A stretch of DNA of 17,470 nt from JAWPNA01 sp045402695 (lineage in GTDB: Bacteria > Acidobacteriota > Polarisedimenticolia > JACPZX01 > DASXTC01), in NCBI GenBank assembly GCA_045402695.1, contig JAWPNA010000411.1:1-17470 (forward strand), written 5' to 3'. This document shows positions 9,435 through 16,525 of this stretch, piece after piece. The notes beneath the pieces were generated by a model. The model had not been told where the DNA came from. It saw only the letters and a program-made list of their open reading frames with translations, and ran no database searches. Positions within the stretch are counted from its first letter, which is position 1; each line of letters opens with the position of its first letter. The translations under genes and the position numbers were made by a program.

Positions 9435-9974
9435 ATGGCCGAGAAACCGTTTCTCACAGACGTCAAAATGCTCCGGGAACGCGCGCGGCACCACATGGAA
9501 AACGGGGCGGTCACCGCCGGCTACCGGGCGGACCGCGAAACCGTTGTCCGATTGCTGAACGAGGCTCTGGCGACGGAGATCGTCTGCGTGCTCCGGTACC
9601 GACGACATCACTTCATGGCGTCGGGAATAAACGCCGAGAGCGTCGCCGCCGAGTTCCTGCGGCATGCGAACGAAGAACAGGCTCACGCCGATCAGATCTC
9701 CCGGCGAATCGTTCAACTGGGTGGAGCCCCGAACCTGTCGCCGGACGGCCTGCTCACCCGGAGTCATTCGGAATACGTGGAGGGAAGCTCTCTCCTCGAC
9801 ATGATCAAGGAAGATCTTATCGCCGAGAGAGTGGCCATCGACAGCTACCGGGAGATGATTGGTTATCTCGCCGATGACGACACGACGACTCGGAGGATGC
9901 TCGAAGGGATCCTCGCGATGGAGGAGGAGCACGCGGACGACCTGGTGACCCTCCTCGAGAAAATCGGGAACTGA
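9435..9974 (+). CDS. Bacterioferritin-like diiron protein without haem-ligand Met
   Basis: A 179-residue four-helix-bundle ferritin-like protein. Diiron ligands fit E48, E81 and H84 (NEEQAHAD), E131 in EDLIAERVAI, and E163 and H166 in AMEEEHADDL. Aligned with E. coli bacterioferritin (IDEMKHAD), the haem-ligand Met52 is Gln82 here, so the protein probably binds iron but not haem between subunits. An N-terminal extension of about 30 residues precedes helix A. The ATG follows GGAGG with a 5-nt gap. It likely stores or detoxifies iron or peroxide; storage versus a Dps-like role is not decided by sequence. It sits between the reductase, which could be a reductant for iron release (inference), and the convergent sigma factor gene, 17 bp away. 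Confidence 0.88.
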   Translation: MAEKPFLTDVKMLRERARHHMENGAVTAGYRADRETVVRLLNEALATEIVCVLRYRRHHFMASGINAESVAAEFLRHANEEQAHADQISRRIVQLGGAPNLSPDGLLTRSHSEYVEGSSLLDMIKEDLIAERVAIDSYREMIGYLADDDTTTRRMLEGILAMEEEHADDLVTLLEKIGN

Positions 9975-9991
9975 TTCGGCTGGCGGTGCGG

Positions 9992-11164
9992 CTAGATCGA
10001 TCGGCGTCTTCGACCCGAGCCGATTGCCACGGCGGCGAACCGGGTGATGGGTCGTGAGCTTCGATCCTCCGCGGGGGCCTCGCATGGCTTCTTCCGGCCC
10101 AATCGGTTGAACCCCACCATCGCGGTCGATTCGGACGCTCGGCGACACCTGGTCACGTGTGGCGCGGGCATCCGCAGTCCCTTCCTCTTTGCGGTGCGTT
10201 CGATGGCCTCGGTCTGGATCTGCCGTACGCGCTCTCGAGAGATATGTAGCCGGGCTCCGATCGACTCCAGGGTGTGCTCACCCTCGCCGTCGAGCCCGTA
10301 GCGTAGCCTGAGAACGGTTTGGTGACGCGGAGGCAGCTTTTTCAGCAATTCGTTGACATGCTCCTTGGTCTCGCGAAGATAGACTTCTCGCATCGGGTTG
10401 ACCGCCTTCTGATCCTCCAGCTCGATGGGACCATCGCGATCCCGATCCGGTTGGTGATCGAGGGAGACCGACTGTTGAAGCCGGCGCGCGCTCTCCCAGT
10501 CCTTGAAGGGGATGATGCCCATCCCCTCCACCGTCGCCTCGATGTCAACGCCAGGGGATTCGAACGCGCGCGTGCTCTCCAGCGCTCGATCGATGGTCCG
10601 TATCTTCTGATGCATATGGACCGGGATGCGGATGAGGTCCTGCCTGTCGCAGATGGCGCGGTCGAACGCTTGCCGGATCCACCACGAAGCGTAGGTCGAG
10701 AAGCGGGTGCCTTTTCGAGGATCGAATTTTTCGGCCGCGCGCATCAGGCCGATGTTGCCTTCCTGGATCAGGTCTTGGATCGGCAGCCCGTAGGCGCGGT
10801 AACGCCTGGCCCAGTAGACCACGAGCCTCAGGTTCCTGTTGACCATCTCTTCCAGGGCCGCGGGATCGCCCTTGACAGTGCGACGTGCAAGGGCACTCTC
10901 GGCCTCGGCCGAAAGGAGGTTCCAGTGCGAGACTTCCCGGAGGTAACTCTCCAGCGACTCGCCGCTGCGCGGCGCCGTCTCCGGTGCTTCCAAGTCAGGG
11001 GTCGTGGCCGTGGTCGGATCGGCGTCGCCCAAGGCTTCGTCCGTGTCGAGGGTTGCCGTGGCGCCTGACGACGAGTAAGGAGCGCCGATCTCGAAATCGT
11101 TGTTGTGTCCTCTCACGCCGGGCCTCGCTTCGCATGTCGTTGAGTCGTTGCGTGATCCCCGCAT
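9992..11164 (-). CDS. RpoD/RpoS-type RNA polymerase sigma factor with basic C-terminal tail
   Basis: A 390-residue sigma70-family protein. After an acidic, Thr-rich N-terminus it has region 1.2 (SLESYLREVS), region 2 (NRNLRLVVYWARRY, DLIQEGNIGLMRAAEKFD, FSTYASWWIRQAF), region 3, and region 4 (TLESIGARLHISRERVRQIQ). It lacks the large non-conserved insert of RpoD, so it is closest to group 2, RpoS-like, stress or stationary-phase sigma factors. Region 4 normally ends within a few residues of the AIERTAKRKGLR segment, but here about 58 further residues follow, rich in Arg, Ser and Pro and ending in a run of Arg. ATG 11164 has no visible ribosome-binding site; GTG 11116 has GAGG 6 nt upstream and is a credible alternative start that shortens only the non-conserved N-terminus. 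Confidence 0.93.
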   Translation of the reverse strand: MRGSRNDSTTCEARPGVRGHNNDFEIGAPYSSSGATATLDTDEALGDADPTTATTPDLEAPETAPRSGESLESYLREVSHWNLLSAEAESALARRTVKGDPAALEEMVNRNLRLVVYWARRYRAYGLPIQDLIQEGNIGLMRAAEKFDPRKGTRFSTYASWWIRQAFDRAICDRQDLIRIPVHMHQKIRTIDRALESTRAFESPGVDIEATVEGMGIIPFKDWESARRLQQSVSLDHQPDRDRDGPIELEDQKAVNPMREVYLRETKEHVNELLKKLPPRHQTVLRLRYGLDGEGEHTLESIGARLHISRERVRQIQTEAIERTAKRKGLRMPAPHVTRCRRASESTAMVGFNRLGRKKPCEAPAEDRSSRPITRFAAVAIGSGRRRRSI

Positions 11165-11750
11165 GCGGGTGCCATCGGATCTAGTTCCAATCGCTGAGTG
11201 GGCCGCCGTGCGCGGGCGCCGGGGGTTGCGCTCGCGCAGGCTGCGTTTTCTGGAGTGATACTACCGGCAGTTGAAAACCAGGGCTATAGGGTATTCACCC
11301 CCTTCAAGGCCCCGTGAATACTGCCATACTCAAGGGGACCGAGGGCTGTGCGGCGAAGGCCGGGACGGGTTTTGTCCCTCGAGCTTCGGGGAGACGCTTC
11401 CCATGGACCTGCCTGTGGACCTCGGGAAAGGTCAAAGAGTTGCTCAACACCCGTAGTGTGGAGGTGGTCCGGGTGGCGAGTCGGGCGGTGTTCTCTGAGG
11501 ATCTCGCCGGGATCAACGTGGGGGAGGTGGAGTTGGGAGATCTCCTGGCTGTGGGAGAGACGGCCGGAGAATCCCACCAACCGCTCTACTCTTGTACAGG
11601 TCCGGAGTGTGACGGAGGTGCACCATCCGAAGACGCGGGGCGAGACGTCCTCCGGCCTTCTTGGCGATTCGTGGGCCGCACGGCCCTTAACATGATGGGT
11701 TCATTTGCTCCTCGCACGACGTTCGAGGAGGTGCCACAGTCCTACAGAGC
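11165..11750. other. 586-bp stretch without a recognised gene
   Basis: This region lies between the divergent sigma factor and rsbT-like genes. Open frames occur on both strands (for example plus-strand 11314-11760 and minus-strand 11284-11580), but none shows a recognisable domain. An inverted repeat GTATTCAC (11291-11298) / GTGAATAC (11314-11321) with a 15-nt loop lies about 130 bp upstream of the sigma start. A GAGGAGG at 11725-11731 lies 19 nt before the rsbT ATG, too far to serve it well. Confidence 0.5.
11291..11321. repeat. Inverted repeat in the sigma factor / rsbT intergenic region
   Basis: GTATTCAC and GTGAATAC are perfect complements separated by 15 nt (CCCCTTCAAGGCCCC). The spacer is itself C-rich, and a CAAGGGGA lies just downstream that could pair with it as an alternative fold. 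This could be an operator or an RNA hairpin; nothing more specific is visible. Confidence 0.35.
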
Positions 11751-12209
11751 ATGGGGTTGATCTTCGATCCGGAGAATCTTAAAATATGGGCCATCAGTTT
11801 GTTCCCCAAGAGCCTCGAGGATCACGTGCAGATTCTCAACGACAACGACGTGATCGCCGCGCGCCGAAAGGGTCGAATGCTGGCCGCGCAAATCGGCTTC
11901 TCTCCCACGTATCAGGCGATGATGGCTGCGGTCATCACGGAGCTTGCGCGCAACATCGTCGACTACGCCGGCGGCGGAGAGTTGCTCTTTCACGCCATCG
12001 AGGACGTCGGCCGGCGCGGCATCGCCGTAATTGCCCGCGACCACGGACCGGGCATCCCGAACATCAAGGAGGCGCTCCAGGCCTCGTACTCGGTTGCGGG
12101 CGGCCTGGGCCTCGGTCTGAGAGGGGTCAAGGGACTCATGGACAGTCTCGAGATCATCTCTGTCCCGGGCAAAGGGACGACAGTGACCGCCCGCAAGTGG
12201 CAATCATGA
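11751..12209 (+). CDS. RsbT-like anti-sigma / switch serine kinase
   Basis: 152 residues of the HATPase_c_2 family. An N-terminal VQILNDNDVIAARRKGRMLA leads to ELARNIVDYA (N box, E64 to N68), DHGPGI (97-102) and a glycine-rich lid, GGLGLGLRGVKGL. In Bacillus, RsbT phosphorylates the STAS protein RsbS and switches the RsbU phosphatase. No STAS (RsbS/RsbR) gene is visible nearby, but the gene two places downstream carries an RsbU-N-like domain, the natural RsbT partner. The stop codon overlaps the ATG of a 30-codon frame by 4 bp (ATGA at 12206-12209), so it heads an operon of coupled genes. The ribosome-binding site of ATG 11751 is weak. Confidence 0.88.
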   Translation: MGLIFDPENLKIWAISLFPKSLEDHVQILNDNDVIAARRKGRMLAAQIGFSPTYQAMMAAVITELARNIVDYAGGGELLFHAIEDVGRRGIAVIARDHGPGIPNIKEALQASYSVAGGLGLGLRGVKGLMDSLEIISVPGKGTTVTARKWQS

Positions 12210-12298
12210 AATGGACCCTCGCCGCATCAGGCGTCGTGAGTTCGCGGGCGAGCAACGCAATGGCGCGGTCGGCGCGCTGTCACGGAGGCGGACTGTGA
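12206..12298 (+). pseudogene. 30-codon coupled ORF, probable remnant of an rsbX-type phosphatase gene
   Basis: The ATG at 12206 overlaps the rsbT-like stop (ATGA), and the TGA at 12296-12298 overlaps the GTG start of the kinase gene (GTGA). The product starts MKWTLAAS and ends ARCHGGGL. In RsbX-like phosphatases a similar W-x-x-A start is usual, and the left module of this window has KCHVGL in its phosphatase half. Position, double overlap and residual resemblance fit an rsbX gene with a large in-frame internal deletion. It could instead be a small coupling peptide. Resemblance over so few residues is weak; the overlap geometry is the stronger argument. Confidence 0.45.
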
Positions 12299-13224
12299 GC
12301 GAGATCCCGAGCGACCTGCAGCGGGAGTATTCGGACGCCCTCCGGGACTATCTCGCTCGTCCCAACGAGCAGGCGCTTAGGCGGGCGTACGAAATGGGAC
12401 GCGGGACGCTGACCAACGGCGCCGGCGTGCTCGGGATCGCGGCCCTCCACCACCAGGCGCTGAAGGATGTCATTCCGGGCCTGTCGAGGGAGATCGAGGA
12501 AGCGCTGCTGATCAAGCGTGCGGAGGAGGTTTTCATCGAAAGCCTCATGCCGTTTGAGATGAGCCACCGTGCCTTCCGCGAAGCCATCGAGGTGCTGCGC
12601 CGGATGAACGAACGCATCGAGGAGGAAGCCAAGCGAATCGCACACGCGCTGCACCAGGAGGCAGGGGGGCTTCTCGCCTCGACCCACCTCGCCCTCGAGG
12701 AGCTGGCCCGTGACCTTACGCCCCAAGGCAGTGAGAGGCTGTTGCTCGTCAAGCGGCTCTTGGATCAGATGGACGAGCAGCTCAGGCAGCTGGCCCACGA
12801 GATCCGGCCGACCATGCTGGACGACTTGGGCCTGCTCCCGGCGCTCGATTTCCTGGCGGAGGGGATCTCGAAGCGGTCGGGGGTGGCAATCACCGTCGAG
12901 GGATCGACGAAAGGCCGGCTCCCTCCGACGGTGGAAACGACGCTTTACAGGAACGTCCAGGAGGCGTTCAACAACGTGATCAGGCACGCCCAGGCGCGCA
13001 AAGTCGCGGTGATCGTGACCAGGGAGGCCCACGCGGTCCACTGTTCGGTCCGCGACGATGGAGTCGGCTTCGACGTGTCCGCGGTGACCACAGCACACGG
13101 AGAGCGGGGCCTGGGTCATGTCGGCATGCGCGAGCGCCTGGATTCCTTGCACGGGACGCTTCTGATCACCTCGGTGCAAGGTCAGGGCGCTGAAGTACTG
13201 ATGTACATACCACTCGAAGGCTGA
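12295..13224 (+). CDS. RsbU-N domain / NarL-type sensor histidine kinase
   Basis: 309 residues from GTG 12295, chosen because GGAGG lies 6 nt upstream and the protein then starts at its conserved domain; ATG 12211 would add 28 residues of unconserved, Arg-rich sequence. Residues about 5-75 resemble the N-terminal domain of phosphatase RsbU (EYSDALRDYLARPNEQAL, YEMGRGTL), which binds RsbT. A coiled linker follows, then a HisKA_3 domain with phospho-acceptor H120 (RIAHALHQEAGG) and a second helix ending in LDDLGLLPAL. The HATPase domain has EAFNNVIRHA, DDGVGFD and RGLGHVGMRERL. The RsbU-N domain on a kinase instead of a phosphatase suggests the RsbT switch drives phosphotransfer to the regulator encoded 2 bp downstream. 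It is paralogous to the kinase half at 7799-8262, which lacks this N-terminal part. Confidence 0.88.
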   Translation: MSEIPSDLQREYSDALRDYLARPNEQALRRAYEMGRGTLTNGAGVLGIAALHHQALKDVIPGLSREIEEALLIKRAEEVFIESLMPFEMSHRAFREAIEVLRRMNERIEEEAKRIAHALHQEAGGLLASTHLALEELARDLTPQGSERLLLVKRLLDQMDEQLRQLAHEIRPTMLDDLGLLPALDFLAEGISKRSGVAITVEGSTKGRLPPTVETTLYRNVQEAFNNVIRHAQARKVAVIVTREAHAVHCSVRDDGVGFDVSAVTTAHGERGLGHVGMRERLDSLHGTLLITSVQGQGAEVLMYIPLEG

Positions 13225-13226
13225 TC

Positions 13227-13859
13227 ATGCCGTTACAAGTGCTTCTCGCCGACGACCACGCGATGTTCATCCAGGGGCTGCGGGGCCTGCTGGAGCGCGA
13301 GGGGCTCGTGGTGGTCGGGGAGGCCCTGGACGGTTTGGAGGCGGTTCGGCTCGCCGGGAAACACAGGCCGGACGTGGCCGTCCTCGACCTGACGATGCCC
13401 CTCCTGAACGGTCTGGATGCCGCCCGGGAGATCCGGAAGGTGTCGCCCGCTACGAGAATGATCATTCTGACAAGACACACCGAGGAGCAGTACGTCGTCG
13501 AGGGGCTGCGGGCCGGGGTCAACGGATTTCTTCTGAAAACGAAGGCTGCTGCGATCCTTGTCCAGGCGATCAAGGACGTGTCCACCGGCGCGCTCTATGT
13601 GAGCCACGCCCTTTCGCCCGACGTCCTGCAGGCCTATCTCGCGAGAGAAGAGTTGCGCACCAGTCCCTTGAGCGGCCGCGAACGCGAGGTCCTGCAGCTC
13701 ATCGCCGAGGGAAAGACGATGAAGGAGATTGCTTCCCTACTCGGCATCAGCGTCAAGACCGTCGAGACCCACCGGATGCGGCTCATGGGAAAACTCGACA
13801 TCCACGAGACGGCTGGTCTCGTCCGCTATGCCATCCGCCAGGGAATGATAGAAGCCTGA
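13227..13859 (+). CDS. NarL/FixJ-family response regulator (right module)
   Basis: 210 residues: receiver domain with D9-D10, phospho-acceptor D54 (VLDLTMP) and the FLLKTKA lysine, then a LuxR-type HTH (LSGREREVLQLIAEGKTMKE to the end). The ATG is 2 bp after the kinase stop, with GAAGG 6 nt upstream, so kinase and regulator are surely co-expressed. It is the same length as the left-module regulator and closely similar throughout, including the C-terminal LDIHETA and VRYAIRQG. It probably activates a regulon in response to the RsbT-coupled kinase; targets are unknown. It ends 1 bp before a short inverted repeat. Confidence 0.93.
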   Translation: MPLQVLLADDHAMFIQGLRGLLEREGLVVVGEALDGLEAVRLAGKHRPDVAVLDLTMPLLNGLDAAREIRKVSPATRMIILTRHTEEQYVVEGLRAGVNGFLLKTKAAAILVQAIKDVSTGALYVSHALSPDVLQAYLAREELRTSPLSGREREVLQLIAEGKTMKEIASLLGISVKTVETHRMRLMGKLDIHETAGLVRYAIRQGMIEA

Positions 13860-13887
13860 GACCGCGCCTCCGCAACGCAACGCGGTC
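13860..13887 (+). terminator. Weak stem-loop after the right-module response regulator
   Basis: GACCGCG (13860-13866) and CGCGGTC (13881-13887) form a 7-bp GC-rich stem with a 14-nt loop directly after the stop codon. No T-run follows, so termination is only possible, not shown. Confidence 0.35.
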
Positions 13888-14220
13888 ATCCTGATCCACG
13901 AGTTCTTCGGATCGCAGCTTCGGAACGCCCGCCCGCACGAGACGGACTGGCGCCGCCCGTACACGGCAACCTCTGCGGGGGCGCCGACATCGGGCGCACA
14001 ACCAGGATCGCACGGCTCCGTCTCCCCTACGTGATTGTCAGGGATTCTCACCAACAGATTCAGTCGCGACCGGATATCCGGCCTCCGCACGCTGTGCGAA
14101 GGTGTGAAGCGCAGCACCTGAGCTCGGCAGGGCGACCACGTTGGCACACGGATTCCTGCCTCGCAATTGCGTCACACCACTACGTTGCATTTTCCGCGGC
14201 CCCAGGCCGAGAGGGACTTC
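13888..14220. other. Intergenic region before the secreted esterase gene
   Basis: About 330 bp with no gene I can support on either strand. Overlapping frames are short and low in protein-like character. It should contain the promoter of the esterase gene, but no convincing -35/-10 pair stands out. A GAGAGGG ribosome-binding site lies at its right end. Confidence 0.45.
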
Positions 14221-15297
14221 ATGAAAGTCGAATCAAGATCTGTGACCAAGCTCGTCACCCTGATTTCCGTGGTGTTCTTCTTGGCGTTGCAATGCGGCGG
14301 CCTCTCCCTGTTACGGGCGGCGGAGTCCAGCGGGATCGAGTCTCCCGCGGTGTGTCCGCGAGGCACCAACCAAACAAGAACAATGCCTCTTTGGGGCGCT
14401 CGCCCCTACACCGTTCACCTCCCTCCCTCGTATGACGGGATACAGCTTCATCCGGTCGTGATTGACATCCATGGAGGTGGAGGCAACAAGAAAAGCGCGA
14501 GGCTGCAGACTTGTCCGAACCAGAACCTCAAGAATCCAGGGTGCCTTGATCGTGTCGCTGACTGCGAAGGGTTCATCGTGGTCTATCCAAACGGCACCTT
14601 CGAGACCCCGCTGGCAAAGAATATCCGCACCTTCAACGCCGGTGGAGGCGCCGATGGCTATGTCTGCATGAGCGACTACGCGTGCGACGAGAACGTCGAC
14701 GACGTTCGATTCTTCAGTGATCTCCTGGATGCCCTGGAGACAAATTACCGGATCGACCCGGTGCGAATCTACGTCACAGGTTTCTCGAACGGCGCCGCGA
14801 TGAGCCATCGTCTCGCCTGCGAACTATCCAACCGGATTGCGGCCATCGCGCCGATCGCCGCCGGAAATCAGTATTCGACGATCAGAGATTGCACCCCAGT
14901 GCGGAGCGTCCCGGTGCTCGAAATTCACGGCACGGCGGACCGTTGTTCACCCTACGACGGCGGAGACAGAAGATGCACGAGATTGCAGGACTATGGCCTT
15001 CGCATCTCGGTGCCGGACACTGTCGCAGGTTGGGTGTCTCGAAATGGATGCGGCTCGACCCCCGTCGTCGAGGATTGGGTCGATGCCGATCCGAGCGACG
15101 AGACGACCGTGACACAGATGAGCTACCCGGACTGCTCGAACGGAGGCGACGTTACGCTTCTTCGGATCAATGGTGGCGGGCATACGTGGCCCGGCGGCTC
15201 GGACGGCTTGCCGGGATGGATGGTGGGGAAGGTGAGCCGAGAGTTCAACGCCAACAAAGTCATGCTGGAATTCTTCGAGTCACATCCTATGAGGTGA
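14221..15297 (+). CDS. Secreted PHB-depolymerase / feruloyl-esterase-type hydrolase
   Basis: 358 residues from ATG 14221, chosen over an upstream ATG at 14167 because GAGAGGG lies about 6 nt before it and a signal peptide then begins at residue 1 (basic start, hydrophobic core TLISVVFFLALQC, ending near LLRAAES). The mature protein is an alpha/beta hydrolase of the LpqC/PHB-depolymerase esterase family: oxyanion segment HGGGGN at 84-89, nucleophile elbow GFSNGA with Ser189, Asp240 in HGTADRC, and His321 in GGGHTWPGG. Several Cys residues suggest disulphides, consistent with export. Likely substrates are polyhydroxyalkanoate or aromatic esters; sequence alone does not decide. Confidence 0.9.
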   Translation: MKVESRSVTKLVTLISVVFFLALQCGGLSLLRAAESSGIESPAVCPRGTNQTRTMPLWGARPYTVHLPPSYDGIQLHPVVIDIHGGGGNKKSARLQTCPNQNLKNPGCLDRVADCEGFIVVYPNGTFETPLAKNIRTFNAGGGADGYVCMSDYACDENVDDVRFFSDLLDALETNYRIDPVRIYVTGFSNGAAMSHRLACELSNRIAAIAPIAAGNQYSTIRDCTPVRSVPVLEIHGTADRCSPYDGGDRRCTRLQDYGLRISVPDTVAGWVSRNGCGSTPVVEDWVDADPSDETTVTQMSYPDCSNGGDVTLLRINGGGHTWPGGSDGLPGWMVGKVSREFNANKVMLEFFESHPMR

Positions 15298-15386
15298 GGG
15301 ACGTTCCATCCAAGAACAGCTGACGCGCTTCCCCCGCATGTCGATGTCATGCAGTTCCACGCTACGCTTCATGAAGGAGATGTCTG

Positions 15387-15800
15387 ATGGAACAGACCCA
15401 TGACCCGAAGCTCAATCCGAGCACCGGAAGATCAGGCTCGCACCCGGTGGGCACCGGGGTCGACGCGGCCGGCGCAGCGGTGGCCGGCCAGAGCGCTGAC
15501 GAAAACGTGAACCCGACGGTGGAGGACGCCTACTGGAGCGCGAACAACATCCAGCGCGACTACGTCGAACGGAGCCGGCCGTATGCAGACTACCGGCCCG
15601 CCTATCAGTATGGGTGGGAATCGCGCGCCCGTTTGGGCAACAGGCTCTTCCTCGACGTCGAGGGCGACCTCGAGCGCGGTTGGGACCTGGCCAAGGGAGA
15701 GTCGAAGCTCGCGTGGGCACAGGCCAAGAACGCCACCAGCGACGCATGGCACCGACTCGGCTGCGCCGGACACGTCGACACGGACCGCGGCTGCCACTAG
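15387..15800 (+). CDS. Conserved hypothetical protein, glycine-zipper segment apparently lost
   Basis: 137 residues, ATG preceded by AAGGAG at 7 nt. The order of motifs resembles a family of bacterial hypothetical proteins in which HPVGTG leads into a long Gly/Ala-zipper membrane segment followed by an acidic PT-x-EDAYW motif, a PAY-x-x-GW motif and a C-terminal helix. Here HPVGTGVDAAGAAVAGQS passes directly to VNPTVEDAYW, so the zipper is reduced to a few residues. The C-terminal part (DVEGDLERGWDLAKGESKL, then WAQAKNATSDAWHRL) is intact. No signal peptide. Function is unknown; such proteins often sit near stress and envelope genes. Family recognition is from memory of the motif pattern. Confidence 0.8.
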   Translation: MEQTHDPKLNPSTGRSGSHPVGTGVDAAGAAVAGQSADENVNPTVEDAYWSANNIQRDYVERSRPYADYRPAYQYGWESRARLGNRLFLDVEGDLERGWDLAKGESKLAWAQAKNATSDAWHRLGCAGHVDTDRGCH

Positions 15801-15872
15801 ATCGCGGAGTTCTCTCACAATTCACGGAGTGCGTGTTCCAGAATGTTCACCTCTCACACACAGGAGACCAAA

Positions 15873-16277
15873 ATGAGAAAGGCAGTATGGTTGGTAGCAC
15901 TCGCAGCAATCCTCTCCACGGTGGCGATGGCGAGCCACCAGGTCGCGGTTCTCGACGGCACGAGTTGGAAGATTGACGTTGAGCCGGACCAAATGGCCCA
16001 GGACAAGGGCGAAAAACAGTTCAAGGAGACTCTGACCTTCGCTGATGGCAACGTCACCTTGAGCGCTCCGAAAGTTGGGTTCGAGGCGTCGCCCTACTCG
16101 GTGACGAAAGCCGGCGAGAAGGACTTGACCTTCAAAGGGGTGCGGACGAGCGTGGGCCAGGGCACGTCGGTCTGGACAGGAACCATTCACGACAACAACA
16201 TCGAAGGCAAGCTGATCTTGACGAGGAGTGACGGAGCCGTTCTGACCTACACCTTCAAGGGAAACAAGCTCGATTGA
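15873..16277 (+). CDS. Small secreted or periplasmic protein of unknown function
   Basis: 134 residues from ATG 15873, which has AGGAG 6 nt upstream and begins a clean signal peptide (MRKAVWLVALAAILSTVAMA, cleavage probably before SHQ). A start at 15843 would place ten polar residues before the signal. The mature part of about 114 residues is Lys/Asp/Thr-rich with alternating hydrophobic residues (SWKIDVEP, GNVTLSAPKVGF, VWTGTI, GKLILTRSDGAVLTYTF). It looks like an all-beta, possibly lipocalin-like fold. No Cys for lipidation. I do not recognise the family beyond this. Confidence 0.82.
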   Translation: MRKAVWLVALAAILSTVAMASHQVAVLDGTSWKIDVEPDQMAQDKGEKQFKETLTFADGNVTLSAPKVGFEASPYSVTKAGEKDLTFKGVRTSVGQGTSVWTGTIHDNNIEGKLILTRSDGAVLTYTFKGNKLD

Positions 16278-16289
16278 GTCAGTTTTGAG

Positions 16290-16337
16290 CCTGAGGACAG
16301 ATCCTCCGGCCGCACGGCCCGGGGAGCTGTCCTCAGG
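16290..16337 (+). terminator. Long GC-rich stem-loop after the small secreted protein gene
   Basis: CCTGAGGACAG (16290-16300) and CTGTCCTCAGG (16327-16337) form a perfect 11-bp stem. Inside, CTCC/GGAG and GGCC/GGCC segments can extend the pairing with a bulge around a GCAC loop. It starts 12 bp after the stop codon. A TTTT lies before, not after, the stem, so on the plus strand this is not a classic intrinsic terminator. Confidence 0.55.
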
Positions 16338-16525
16338 CCTCCGCTCGACGCCCACACCACCACGAGAATCGCGCTGATCCGCATGCACATGGCGGTGTCC
16401 GTCGCACAGGAGCAGGCCGAGAAGAGCTGAGCGGGACGGATGTTCAGACCGTCCCCGCGGGCTTCATTCAGGTTCAGTCCGATCACCGCACTAACGCATT
16501 TACCCTTTTGAGGAGGCATACAGTA

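Noticed and set aside
11314..11760. 148-codon plus-strand open frame and an opposing 98-codon frame
   Set aside because: Neither has a ribosome-binding site, family motif or plausible composition, and each overlaps the other.
16362..16427. Short open tail ending in AQEQAEKS before the beta-barrel gene
   Set aside because: Too short and without an upstream coding signal; it looks protein-like by chance.
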